DNA of 64,000 bases from Lycorma delicatula (GCF_047948215.1 NC_134463.1:57976201-58040200), one strand, 5' to 3'; shown: positions 1 through 11,725, numbered from the stretch's first letter. The notes: generated from the letters alone by a model not told the origin. Translations and numbers: made by a program.

Positions 1-130
1 TCACACGTCTCAGGAATGGTCGGCCTGAATCTGAACAAGACTACAACTCATTTACATATCATCCTCATCTCATTTCCTCGTAAGGGGGGTTTCCATTAGT
101 TGTACAGCTTGCACCGCATACATTAGGAAA
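1..130 (+). repeat. SINE2 tail fragment (tRNA-derived SINE, 3' part)
   Basis: The first ~80 bases match in sense the body of the SINE found complete, in reverse, at 28430-28745: 'ctcaggaatggtcggcctga' followed by the 'acatatcatcctc' stretch. The tRNA-like head lies outside the window. The 3' boundary is fuzzy, probably near 130. It is non-coding and non-autonomous, so mobilisation would have needed a LINE reverse transcriptase. Confidence 0.6.
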
Positions 131-1565
131 ATAAAATATTGATATTCTCATGAAAAAAGTTTTTATTCTGTCAATGAATTAAAATAAATAGTAAAATTTA
201 CCATCATTAAATAATCTTTTCTTCTTCTTTTATTAATGCATTTTAATAGTAAAATAAATCTTTTATTAAATCATATTTATTTATACATTTTTATCAGTTT
301 CCCAGGAATAATTAACGAGGGAATTGTTTAAGAAATGATATTTGAATCTCTTGGTACTATTTAGTAAGAGGAACGACCATGAACTTTATAATTTTTTATT
401 ACTATTATTTTTTTTTTGAGTTCAGTTGGCCACATTTATGAATATAACAATCTTTTTATAAAAAAACAATTATTAAAAAGCAAAAGTTTAAAATGAATGT
501 AGTCATTCATTTAAGCTGTCACTATTTTCATGAAATTTAGATATATTCAGAATATACAAAAAGGTCTTCTGAATTTGTTTTTTTAAACATATTTATTGTA
601 TGTATAAATTATTTTATTACTTATATTATTAGAAGAGACGATAAAAAATCTTACATCATCATGTTATATAACAGTTGTTTTAATTATATAAAATACACTA
701 TTCTGTTAAGACGAACCATTAAGTTGCCTTTAACGATGAATTAGACTAAGGAATTGACAAGTTAGTTTTAAACTTTCAGAGTAGTGAGCTGTTCTGTTAA
801 TAAAAATATTATTTTTTCAGTGAAAGATCTACAGATATTATTTGGTATAAAACGCGTAAATTAATAAATTATTTAATTCAGTTTCAGATAATGTTTTTAT
901 TTTTTATATACTAAAATTATAATCCTAATTATTCTTTAATAAACTTTTTTGAACTAATCTAAATTAACTCAGCCTGGTAGAAAAAAAAAGTTATTTTGTT
1001 TCGGTAACAAAAATTATTATTATACATTAAAAATCGAATAAATATTTTTATCCATCATATTTTTATTTTAAAAATAATTAACAAATCAACCAGTTTAAAA
1101 TGCTTAAATTTGTATAACCGAAATGAATTTAGTTTGATTACCATTTTGACCAACTTACTAATAAGATGGGAAGGTTTTCTCTACATCCCTATTCTACTTT
1201 TACTTGACTTTTAAGAATCCGATGTCAAAATTTTAAAATTCTGAAAAATTGAGATAAACCAAAAAGAAAAAAAATATATATTTAAATTTTAGGAGGTACA
1301 GTTAATTTTTGAAAACATTTTTTTTTTTTGGATTATTTATATATCCATTGTAGATAAAAAATTTGCTTTAATAAAGTTTTTTTAAAATGCCTCTGAAGAA
1401 AATCGAAATTGTTTTTTTTGCGATATCTCCTACCCCCTAAATTAACTTAAATATAAATTTACTTTGTTAATTTTTAATGAATATTAAATTTATTAATGCG
1501 TGATGTGAACATTTTTTTCCCTTTTTTTTTCAATGTTTGTAATATACGAGTAAATCATTAATGCT
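131..1565. other. AT-rich stretch, nothing recognised
   Basis: Poly-A/T-rich DNA with no open frame of coding character and no recognisable repeat. The last ~30 bases, ending 'tactaa' before 1566, are the left flank of the older repeat whose other copy begins near 34776. Confidence 0.6.
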
Positions 1566-2236
1566 ACTAAGATCAGCGGCGGCTCGCGTATGAGCACTGT
1601 AAAATTGCAACAGGGCTGTTGCAGTTTTCCACTTGATATTATCGATAACATTTAATATGAGTCTTATTTTCTTTAATTCTTTCTGTATACTTGTACGATA
1701 TATAATCCTTAAGCTTAATGTCGGTAACCAATCCTCAGTTTATGAAAAAGATATGTACAAAAAAGCTTTGTGTGGAACTGTGCGCTTCACAGTTTCAGCG
1801 GCGTGGTGTTTGGCTGTTGTGTACATGCGCACATAGGAAACTGCGAGGCTGCGAGGGCAGCCTCGCGTGCCGACCCTGACGTGCTGGTAAAAGGTAGTTT
1901 TTTTTTTTACTCTGCGTGTGTTGTGTTTAAAAACCGTGTACCATATTCTTGAATGTGATAAAGTGTAGAACTGTTATCCTGTTTCAAGCTAATCTATTTG
2001 ATTCAGTTTTTTTCGGTTCTTTTATTTTACAGAAAAATTTAACCATGGTTGTAACAATTTCGGTTAAAGTAAGGAAAAAATATTTGATTTTGTTTTTTTA
2101 GAATTATAACATGTTTCTGAATAAATTTTATTTTTATGCATGTTTGTTTCCTTTTACACATTTTAAAACAAAGACTAAACATTTTCTGGAATAGCACCCC
2201 CACTAATTTTAGCTACCAGCCGCCACTGACTAAGAT
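1566..2236. mobile_element. Non-autonomous hAT-type element with 8-bp target-site duplication
   Basis: The element runs 1574-2228 (655 bp) and is bracketed by a perfect 8-bp direct repeat 'actaagat' (1566-1573 and 2229-2236). An 8-bp duplication is the hallmark of the hAT superfamily. Its ends are inverted: CAGCGGCGGCTCG on the left and CAGTGGCGGCTGG reading inward from the right, starting with the CAG typical of hAT ends. The interior is more GC-rich than its surroundings around 1790-1890. The open frames at 1633-1952 resemble no transposase, so this is a non-autonomous derivative. A paralogous unoccupied site near 34780-34812 confirms the boundaries. The duplication has no mismatch, suggesting a fairly recent insertion. 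Confidence 0.85.
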
Positions 2237-2770
2237 ATATATATATATAAATCGGACAACAATATTTTTATTCTTTATTTTTTTATAATTTAAGAATATT
2301 ATGGTTCAATATATCATAACGGGTACTAGAAAAATGATTTTTAAAATGAAAGATCAAGAAATTGAAACCAAGACTTCGTGAATAATGAAACTAATTTTTA
2401 ATCATAACACTACCTACTTTAGTAGTTAATTTAAAGGCTTATTAAAGTAATTGCTATGTTAAGATACTTATACATACAAAATACTAAGTACTAAATATGT
2501 ACTATGTACAGTATGTCTAATAAACGGTTCAATTTAGCGTGTAATATGTAAATTTTTCTTTCTTTTTCATGAACTTGAAACCATTTGGTATTGTATTATT
2601 GTTTACTAGTTGATTTATGTACTTTATACTATACTTATTTAAACATTTTATAGAAGTAATTATATTAGGTATACCTAATAATTATAAATAATTATTCTGG
2701 GAGGTTTTCATTACTATATACATTCAAGTTTTGCAGTTAAATAAACATAAATTTTAGTTATAAGGTGAGA
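2237..2770. repeat. Dispersed repeat R, copy 1
   Basis: About 530 bp aligns by eye with 34809-35320 in the same orientation. Shared blocks in order include 'atcggacaa.aatatttttatt', 'aaggctta.t.aagtaatt', 'tttactagttg.ttta' and 'aaacattttatagaagtaa'. Many substitutions and small indels separate them. There is no coding frame. The hAT element at 1574-2228 was inserted into the left part of this repeat. I cannot assign the repeat to a class. Confidence 0.7.
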
Positions 2771-4393
2771 TGAGTATACACCACAGGGTTTGATTGAATA
2801 ATGAACATCATAACTATCAGAGAATATAAATCTAATTGACATCCCTTTTACCATAAATTCTTTTTATGCATTATAAGAAAGTCTAGGACAGACAGTAATT
2901 ATAAAGTTGAAAATTAATGTACACCTTTCTCGTTATAAAACAGTGCCTTTTTTTAAACAATTTATTTTTACAATCGGTCACCATAAGGATTATGACCATA
3001 AATTTTGGTTAATAGAAACCATTTTGTTTAATAAATAATAATTTTTTGAGTTAAGGTAACGTGTCAGGAGACCATCCAAAGATAGTCCATCCCAAATAAA
3101 ATATTAATAATATGCATCACCTCTCATGACACAAACGAAACAATGACAAAAAAAAAGATTAATAATAGTTACATAACATTAAAGTCATCCAAGTAAAATC
3201 CAGGTGTTAAAGTCAGATAAAAGCAGATAAAAAAAATAAAGATAAGTGAATTCTCAACAGAGAATCAGACCGACTCAAGAGTCAACCACCAACTTAAATA
3301 AATGTCAAATTCCAGTATGGATTCTTAAAGTTTGAACTTTGACATAATAACCACTGTATCATCCCACGGGTCATGATCATCCACGCCTTCAAAGATCAGC
3401 AAGATAATTCATCGCCAGATAATTCACACGCTTGATCAGCTTAGATATGTACTATCTATTTGTCCTTCATATCTCGTATTTCACAAACATGTGGCACTCA
3501 AAGATACCCGTGCATCTCATCATGCGCAAATATTTAATACCTTGTTGAACACTGTTGTAACTAAAAAGGAAAAATCCGTTAATTAATTAACATTAAGTAA
3601 AATCAATTGGAAACATGCCATTTTCATTAAAACATAATAATGGTTTTTCAATATCTTTCAGGTTAAATTTCAAATAGTAACTATCTGGAAAGTTATAAGA
3701 TGTCAGTAAAAAATGAAATATAATTTAAAACTCTTACTTAATAAATCTTTTTTTTTTTTTTTAAATTATAATTTTGGAATCAATATAATACTTGTTATAT
3801 ACGAGTATATTACTTGAGAAATACTTAGTACAAAATAATTTATACGGTTAACAAGTATGGTATAAGAATCTTTTTTACAGATCTGAATGTAGAATCCATT
3901 GAGACATGAAATTTAGTATGCTATTGCATGTAGAAATTTAAGCTAATTGAATGAAAAATAATCATTATTGTGTTAACGAAGGAAAACGCATACATAAAGA
4001 ATAATAAAGATCGATTTTTAAAATAATTTTGTTAGATAATATTATAGCTATTTTACCGACCACGGATTGATACATTTTGATCTGTAATACCTCTAATTGG
4101 ATTACAGAACGGGTCAGTTTTATAAGATTTGTAAACATATTATTCTGTTACAATGATACAATCATTTTGTACAGTCTAGAAATACAATATAGTTATTGTG
4201 GTAATATTTGTTGAAGAAGAAAAGAGGTGGAGAAAATATAGGGGAGAAAAAATAGACCGAGATAATTTGTGGTTCTGATGGCGTTCCGACTGTTAGTCGG
4301 CAACCACCTTTGAAGAGGTTTTTTATTACTTCTTACTTATTCTATCTTTCACCTCGTGTCAGATATCTTCTCTCCTTCTTCATCCTCACATAC

Positions 4394-4395
<2 letters not shown>
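2771..4395. other. AT-rich stretch, nothing recognised
   Basis: No repeat partner or coding signal seen. The part from 3060 to 3560 is somewhat less AT-rich than the rest but shows no reading frame. Confidence 0.55.

Positions 4396-4470
<75 letters not shown>
4396..4470. repeat. Compound microsatellite (CT)n-(GT)n-(AT)n
   Basis: Three dinucleotide runs abut directly: CT to about 4428, GT to about 4452, AT to 4470. The 84-codon frame across it is a by-product of the repeat. Confidence 0.95.
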
Positions 4471-5959
4471 GGACCTTGTATGTTACCCTGATATCCTCAT
4501 TATAGCAGGTAGTCGTTGTTATGCCCTATACCATCGATGGCAGTTTGAGGAGGTACACAGATAGAATAAAATGGGGCTACCTACCACCCTTCATCATCCT
4601 TCATCTTACTAATGATTGACGACATGATCCTTTTCAGAAGTATACTCTTCCAATCAATCCTGGTTACAGTAACTAGATCTCCACCTTGTTTTGCCCTTTC
4701 CACTTTTATATTTGTCAAAAAAAAAGGAAACATATTTTACAATATAAAATAATGTAACCATGTTTTAAGTTACTGTTTAGTAAGGAATTTTCCTATAAAT
4801 TTGAAATGTCATCTTTAATTATCTAAGAGATTATTTTGAAATTTTGCATATTTTTAATTTACAAAATGGATTTTTAGGATCCAATATAATTTTTTTTAGA
4901 AAAAAAAATTTAATAATAATTGTCAGTTACCCCCTCCAACTCCTCGACATGCTTGCCCACTACCTCGCTGTGTTTGTTATCCTCATGGTTTTGTTAATAA
5001 ATAACAATTAAATTATACATATTTTACAAATACCTGAAAAAGAAACTGAATTACAAAAGATAGAATAATAGTAACTGTAGTAGGCTGACTGCTGCTAGGC
5101 GGAAAGGGCGAGCGAAGCGAGCACTGACGAACTATAAAAGAGTCTATATTATAATAATAATATACAATAGTATAATATAATAATATAGTATAAAATAATC
5201 TACTGACACCTATAAAATAAATAAGTTTGGGGGTCATTTAATATTGTAATCAGTAATATATCCAGCATAATCTAGAAGTAGTAGAGTATTGAAGTTAGTA
5301 AAAAAAAAAAATCAATTTTTTTTTTAATAATTTTTTGAATAATCTTAAACAGAAAAAAAAATGGGTGAATACTCTTAAACAGAGAAGTTTTTTTATTGTA
5401 ATTGTGTTTCTACATTGGAATTTTTTTTAAGTTAAAGAAAAATTGCTTTAAAAAAATTATCTAAAAATATTTTTTATCTATTTTTATTTAATTCTTATCG
5501 CATATATTTCAAAATTTCAGGACGGATTTTTTTTTAATTAAAAAAAAAATGGAATATTTAAACTATTTCTCTTTTGATTATATTAGAAATTCATTTCTTT
5601 AAGCTAAATTTTCCTTTTTAACAAAATAATTTGCATTTGATTAACTTTTAAACTTTTATCAAATTTCGAATCTTCATATTTTCAGTGCAGATATCGTGGT
5701 ATGATATGTTGAATATTATCGTCAAATATATCTTTAGAATAACTTTGATTAAATCATCCATCCTTATCTTTACTAAATTTATACTCATTTTTTAGAATTA
5801 TAAATAAATATCTTTATGTATTCCTGTAGTTATTTTTTAAATAATAAGTGGAATAAAACTGAAATTTTTATAAAAAGGAATGTTAAAAACAAACAAAAAA
5901 AAACACATAAATTAACTTTAACAAAGTTTATATCTATTTAAAGCTAGGACTCAAATTAA

Positions 5960-6007
<48 letters not shown>

Positions 6008-7197
6008 TCTTTTAACTTTGTTTGTCTTGGAATTAATCCATTACATACAGAATCGTCTATGGTCAGGTCTACGACTTGAGCTACAACTGACAGCTTTTAT
6101 GAAATGATGTAATTATAACTTCCCCCACCTTCTTAGTTCAAATTCGGTATGGTTTGCTTGTTCACGAACGTGATTACGCGTACGTATGTGTTTATTCTGA
6201 GTAGTCATATGATGTTGATATGTTTCAATCATGTATGGATATTTTGACGTATGTATTTTTGAAACATGTTTGTTAGACGATTTTAAACTTCAGTGTCTTT
6301 TTGTCAGATCTATTTTTTAATACAGTAACAAAACACAGCTGATACAACTTTTTTTTTTTTTATAAATATGAAGATCCAACACAATACACGTATATATCAG
6401 TATGCTTACACACTCACAGTTATAAGGTGTAGCTTTACAAATGCGTCTGGCATAAGATAATAACAACAACAATAATAATAATAAAAGATAATATATGTAT
6501 ATGATATGCTTAATAATATTTGTTGCATAAAAATCGATCTTTTTAATTCGATATTTTCATAGTATATTTACAATATTTTCCCCTTAAACATGGTGAAAAT
6601 TAAGTAAACCTATTTTTTTACGACAAATTTGAAAAAAATGATCAAATATAAAGTTTTAAAAATTAACATCAAATATTTTTAAACTCTTTTGCAACCATTT
6701 TCATTTAACATTTCAGTCAACATGAAAATTTAATATTTTTTCACTTTTATTTAATTTAAAACAAATTTCTTTATAATTTGGTATATATATTATTTGATTA
6801 TTCATTAAACAAAATAAAATTCATTATTTTAAGTTAGTTTTAGCAAAGTAGCTGACATACTCGTTTTTATAGGGTGGTAACATTGTAACTAATTTTTTGT
6901 TGTTGTAAACTGTCAATTTTTGAGAGATAATTTTTGAATACCGAAATTTGAAATTTTATAACTAATCCTTTTTAAAAATTGTAAACTTCTATAATTAATT
7001 ATTTTAAATTTGGGTTTATTATTTATTTAAGCAAAACGATAAAAAATCAGTTTGAATAAGATTTTATAGAGTGAAAGATTTGAATACAACACAGACTTTA
7101 AAAATAACAATGGGTAAGAAAACATTTAATAGAAAGAAAGTATTGTTATATTATTATGAATATGATGGGATTAGAGTTGAAGAATTATTATAAATAA
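4471..7197. other. AT-rich stretch with an (AT)n run at 5964-6004
   Basis: No gene seen. A pure AT run of ~40 bp lies at 5964-6004 and an AAT/CAA-rich patch at 6460-6485. A short GC-richer patch at 5095-5130 ('gcgagcgaagcgagc') stands out but has no partner that I can see. Confidence 0.6.
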
Positions 7198-7310
7198 TTT
7201 TTTTTTTTGTCTTTAGTCATTTGACTGGTTTGATGCAACTCTCCAAGATTCCCTATCTAGTGCTAGTCGTTTCATTTCGGTATACATCCTACATCCTACA
7301 TCCCTAACAA
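7198..7310 (-). mobile_element. 5'-truncated LINE tail (antisense, RTE/Jockey-like by memory)
   Basis: A T-run at ~7198-7209 followed by 'tcatttgactggtttgatgc' and the 'ccaagattccctatctagtg' block looks like the reverse complement of a LINE 3' end with its poly-A tail. I recall this 3'-end block as very common in insect genomes next to an endonuclease/reverse transcriptase reading frame, but no coding part is present here. No convincing target duplication was found because both flanks are A/T-rich. Confidence 0.5.
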
Positions 7311-7339
7311 TAAAAAAAATAATAATTTAAAACAATGTA

Positions 7340-8107
7340 ATTTTTACTTTCCCGTCTAGATAGCTCTATCTATAGCAAGAGTTATAGCTTTAAAAGAGAA
7401 AATATTGTAATCGGTCCAATTCGGCCATATGCTGTTTTCAACGGATCTTGAAGTTTTCGCACGTAAGGAACCCATAAAACCGGTTGAAAATTTTCCTGAT
7501 GTTAATGGTCGTATGTACGTGTGTGTATGTATTCGATGTTGGTCTCTAAATCACTTTTTATCTCCAGAAATACTGAACCGATTTTGACCAAACTTGGTCA
7601 GATTGCTTCTATGTATGGGGCATTGATACCATTAGATTTTTAACTTAAAAGGTCAAGGGGGTGAGGCTGTAGAGCAAGGTCACCTTCAGTATCTCGAGAT
7701 TTCACCTACTTAAGGTCATATTTTTTTAAGGAACATTTGTTAACGATTGAAAATAAAAGTATTTGCCAAAAAAATTGATTAAAATGTACCCCCACCACAA
7801 AATAATTCTCTAAACTACTGCTATGTTATGACGTCACAGGTGAGCGGGAGAATTCAATGAATTAATAATATTTAAAGTATAAAAAAGTAACTCTTTCTGG
7901 CTGGGTCTCGAATTCGATCGCCTGGTTGACTCGGTTAAGCCTTACAGCTACACTAGTCTGCTGACCGTTCAAGCGAAATTTGTTCTATATAAGTTTTAAA
8001 ATTGCATTAGTTAGTGCCAACCGTCGCCGCTAGTACCGCCTCACCCACGCGAATTAAATACCGTATGCATGCGCTCTTTAGTTGGAATCATTGAATTAAA
8101 CAAATGA
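7340..8107. repeat. Family C repeat, copy 1 (left part; continues after the family A insertion to about 8870)
   Basis: Matches 12345-12993 over long blocks: the 'acttccccgtctagata' start, 'gctgtagagcaaggtca', 'gacgtca.aggtgagcgg', 'gctgggtctcgaa.tcga' and 'tagtgcc.ac.gtcgcc.cta'. On the minus strand the segment near 7900-7970 resembles a tRNA T-arm/B box ('gaattcgagaccc'). No coding frame. The repeat resumes after the nested element at 8785-8870 ('tatatttaaataaaatt'...), which shows that the family A copy was inserted into it. Confidence 0.75.
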
Positions 8108-8113
8108 AAAAAT

Positions 8114-8778
8114 CTGATGTGAACAACACATGACTTCCTTGCACGCATATTAAATTACATTTACACAATTTTGAATTATTATTACACAATACACAATTAT
8201 TATTACACATTTACACAATATTGAATTATTATTCATCGCAAATTTTTTTTTACAATGAGAGGTTAATAATTATTAATAAATTAATATATTTAAAGAAAGA
8301 AAAAAGTTAAAAAACATAATGGAGATGAAATCTGATTGAAACCATGGATCTTCCCCTTATATCCAAATATTTTATTAATTAAAATTTGATTTAGCTATAA
8401 CTCTGGAACCAATGAAAATAAGTACCAATTATGATATATCGTTGAAAAGTTTTCAATGAGGACTTATTACTGCAATTAAGAAAAAGTCCAAAATTCAAAT
8501 GTTTTGCATTTTGGGATTTTTTGGACAGTTTTAGTCAAGTCGGTTACAATCAAAAGGGGAGGTGCACAACTAGATGTTAACAACAGTAATAAATCCAAAT
8601 TTGAACATTCTACGACTAATCTTTTTTTGAGTTATGCGAGATAAATACGTACGTACAGACATCACGCCAAAACTAGTCAAAATGGATTCAGGGATTATCA
8701 AAATGAATATTTCCGTTGAAATCTGTAAACCAAAATTTTTCGCTATCACAATATTTCCTTTACTTCGTACAAGGAAGT
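8114..8778 (+). mobile_element. Family A element, copy 1 (nested in family C)
   Basis: A ~665-bp non-coding element. Its left part has 'acttccttgcacgc' and its right end 'cgtacaaggaagt', which are inverted repeats of each other (one base off). The last 26 bases can fold: acttcctt, a short loop, aaggaagt. AAAAAT flanks both sides (8108-8113, 8779-8784), consistent with a short target duplication. Internal blocks shared with other copies include 'ctggaaccaatgaaaataag', 'ccgttgaaatctg' and the 'acgtacgtac' palindrome. In this copy the B-box region at ~8335-8350 is decayed. No transposase is present. Confidence 0.8.
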
Positions 8779-8784
8779 AAAAAT

Positions 8785-10090
8785 ATATTTAAATAAAATT
8801 ATAAATATTTTAAATGAAGTTATGTGTGCAAGTCGTGCATCAGGAACAATTGTGTTTTCATATTTTTTTAAACAATTTTATTAATACTAATTTTATAACG
8901 GTTAAAAATATAAATGTTTTTGGGGTGTAGGATTTACAATCATTTTTCATGGTATTATGAAAAGTGGTTTTTAAAATGTTTTGAAAGGGGTATTTAACTA
9001 ATACAGTTATCTTAATATTAAATATTCTGGTTGGAGAAGTTATTTATTTTTTTTTTTAATAATAAATTTATATTAAAATAAAAGTATTTTAATTATATAA
9101 ATTAATCGTTTAGTAAATTGATTATAAATAATAAAAAAAAATAATTTTTAAACCAGCAGTTTTTATTTTTATATTATATATATAAAACTGCATTTGTTTG
9201 TTATGTTATTCAATTAATGTAACATGATATTTTAATAAGATATTGAAATAACATTTGATCTGATCGCCTGATCTGTAATAAACTGATTTATCATGAGTAT
9301 CTGGTGAATATAATAAGTAGTTATTTTACGGAGCATGCTGCATGGTAATGCATTTAAATAACTTACTTATTTTATCATAACTTTTTTATTTTTATTTTAT
9401 ATATAATAATTTAAAATTAATGTAGAAATACAGTTTATTAATTTATTTTTTATTCATATACCATCCTGTAAATAAATAATGCGGATACTGTTATTTAATA
9501 CATCAACATTTGCTTGTAATAATTATAATTAGTTATACATTTTTTCTGCTTATAACAACTGCATACTTCTTTTTCTAAATTATACTCCTCTCTTTCTCTA
9601 TTTTATATCTAACTATTAAGGGTAAATAATATTTTTGTATAGTCCACACAAAACATAAGTTAAGATGTGCGTGCAAGTAAATGTATACTAGTATTGCATA
9701 CTATATGTATATATACTCCACTCTTCCGTTTCTAATAACCACTTATTATTTTAATAATCTCTCACTTTTGCTACCTAGAAAATTAAAAGGTATGTACAGA
9801 CATATAACTATCATCATTTTAACACGTGTAATATGTAGTACCTTATATATCCTTCCTGTACTATACTTAAAGTTTTCTGTATTAAATACCATAACTTCGT
9901 TAATTATAATCGCTGAATATTACATTTATGTTCCATTACTTTGTTTCTTTATTGAACCTTTTAAATGTTTTTATTATTATCATTACATCTACGCTTTTTT
10001 TAGGATCTTGCGTGTCAAATTTTAATTTTTAAACATCTGTCAGATGAACAGCCTGAAAAAAAAATTGCTTTCAAAGATTTTAGTTAATTG
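8785..10090. other. Right remnant of family C (to ~8870), then AT-rich stretch
   Basis: 8785-8870 is the continuation of family C after the nested element. The rest is AT-rich with no recognised feature. The 114-codon open frame at 9681-10025 is made of Ile/Tyr/Leu/Phe-rich codons expected from AT-rich DNA and I do not regard it as a gene. Confidence 0.6.
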
Positions 10091-10352
10091 CATGTTTCTT
10101 AATGTCTACGTTGCAATCTGTTCAATAAATAAGCAACCCTCCACGACCCAATAAGATGATATATATGACATGTAAATGTAATGTAGTCTTATACAGAATC
10201 AGGCCGACCATTCCTGAAATGTATGATTAATTGAATCCCAACCACCAAAGTACACCGGTATTCTCTGTCTAATATTCAAATCCGTAAAAAAGCAACTAAA
10301 TTTTACTAGGATTTAAATCTCAAAATTTTCGACTTCAGTTGTTAATGATGAT
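10091..10352 (-). repeat. SINE2 copy, head decayed
   Basis: Aligns with 28430-28745: 'gcaatctgttcaat', 'cccaataagatgatatat', 'atgtagtctta.acagaatcaggccga', 'ttgaatcccaaccaccaaag' and a ~10310 block resembling the B box ('aggatttaaatctc'). The copy reads on the minus strand relative to the tRNA-like head, which is lost or degenerate beyond ~10340. Confidence 0.75.
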
Positions 10353-10514
10353 GATGATGGGCTTAAAATGTATAAAAAATATAATCATAAATAAAATCGG
10401 TTTACAAAATATTGAAATATCTAAAAGCATATATAAATTTCAGTTGTCCCGTCTGTAGATGGATGAAGTAATTATTAAACGTAAAGAATATTATATTTAT
10501 ACCGAATACAGTTA

Positions 10515-10692
10515 TATACCTTTCTTAACTTCGTCATAATTAAATCAAATGTTGACATGTTATTCCCTTGATACTCCCTGGGATACATTCCCAAGGATAT
10601 GTACTCCCAAGAGTAAAGCGAATATTAAAAATGAAATATATCCGAAACTCGTCAACATATGTTTTAATTATGACGAAGGTAAAAAAAGTATG
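10515..10692. repeat. Short inverted-repeat element (candidate MITE)
   Basis: Two 28-bp arms, 10529-10556 and 10651-10678, are reverse complements with two mismatches ('cttcgtcataatt...gttgac'). Weaker complementarity extends outward to a TA at each side, which would fit a Tc1/mariner-type MITE. The 94-bp centre holds repeated 'ggatac/tactccc' pieces. Superfamily is not established. Confidence 0.55.
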
Positions 10693-11141
10693 TAATTCTA
10701 ATCAATATTATAATTATGACAATCTTACCAGAAAAAAAAATTTTTAATTATAATTTTAAGGAAAAATACAAGAAATATAAATAAATAAAAGAATATAAAA
10801 TAAATATTTGTACTAAACAAATATTGTAAAAGATATTTCTTCGTTTTTAAAATAAATTATTTTTTAAAAATTATTAAGATAATTTTAGATATTTCCACTA
10901 TCGAAAGCGGAAAGATTTAAGCTTTTATAATTGGATTAAAACAATATTAACTTTTTAATTTGTATTGGCCACTACGATCTAAACCCTCCTTTGTCTGAAT
11001 AGGATGTGGATTTTTAAACTTATCGTATCCTGTGGCGGTAAGTTAAAAATTTATTAAGAAAGTAATATGGAAAGAGAATGAACTTTTAACTGTTATAGAA
11101 TATCTGCTACGTTAAGCAAAATTTGTATAAGAAATATTTTT

Positions 11142-11725
11142 ACTTCCTTGTACGAAGTAAAGGAAGTATTGTGATAGCGAAAAAATTTCGGTTTTCAGAT
11201 TTCAACGAAAATATTCATTTTGATCATCCCTTAATCCATTTTGACTAGTTTCGGGTAACATCTGTACGTACGTTCTGTACGTATCTGTATAATCCAAAAT
11301 ATTTGGATTTTTTCTTTTTCTTAAAAGCAGTTATAAGCGCTCATTGAGAGCTTTTCAACGATATATCATAAAATACTTATTTTCATTGTTCAGAGTTATA
11401 GCCAAATAAAATTGTAATTAATGAAATATTTGGATCTTACAAAGGGAAGGCACATCGGTTCGAATCCGACTTCATCTCTTTTTTCTTTTTTTAACTTTTT
11501 TTGTAATTTAAATATATTGATTTATTAATAATTATTAACTTCTGATTGTAACAAATAAATAATAATAATAATTCAATAACAATAAAAAAAATATACGTGA
11601 AAATATCAAAGTTATGTACTTACTTAATGAAATAAAATTTTATGTACTTTTCATTTAAAAAAAAAAAAATATGTGTATATGTAATTTAATAGGCGTACAA
11701 GGAAGTCATGTAGTGTTTACATCAG
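11142..11725 (-). mobile_element. Family A element, copy 2
   Basis: Begins (reverse orientation) with the hairpin end 'acttccttgtacgaagtaaa' and ends with 'cgtacaaggaagtcatg...acatcag'. The 13-base ends ACTTCCTTGTACG / CGTACAAGGAAGT are perfect inverted repeats here. It carries an exact pol III B-box-like string GGTTCGAATCC at 11457-11467 within a T-arm-like hairpin (tcgg-ttcgaat-ccga). Compared with other copies it lacks the block around 'taacatctagttgtgcacct'. Non-coding. Confidence 0.82.

Noticed and set aside
6460..6485. Possible CRISPR-like or satellite array from AAT/CAA repeats
   Set aside because: Simple trinucleotide run without spacers; no CRISPR feature is expected or seen in this eukaryotic DNA.
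8114..8778. Family A as a Helitron
   Set aside because: It begins near TC and has an end hairpin, but no CTRR terminus follows the hairpin, the ends are inverted repeats and the flanks show a short duplication, none of which fits Helitrons.
9681..10025. 114-codon open frame, possible membrane protein
   Set aside because: Composition is Ile/Tyr/Leu/Phe/Thr from AT-rich DNA, with no family pattern and no supporting context.
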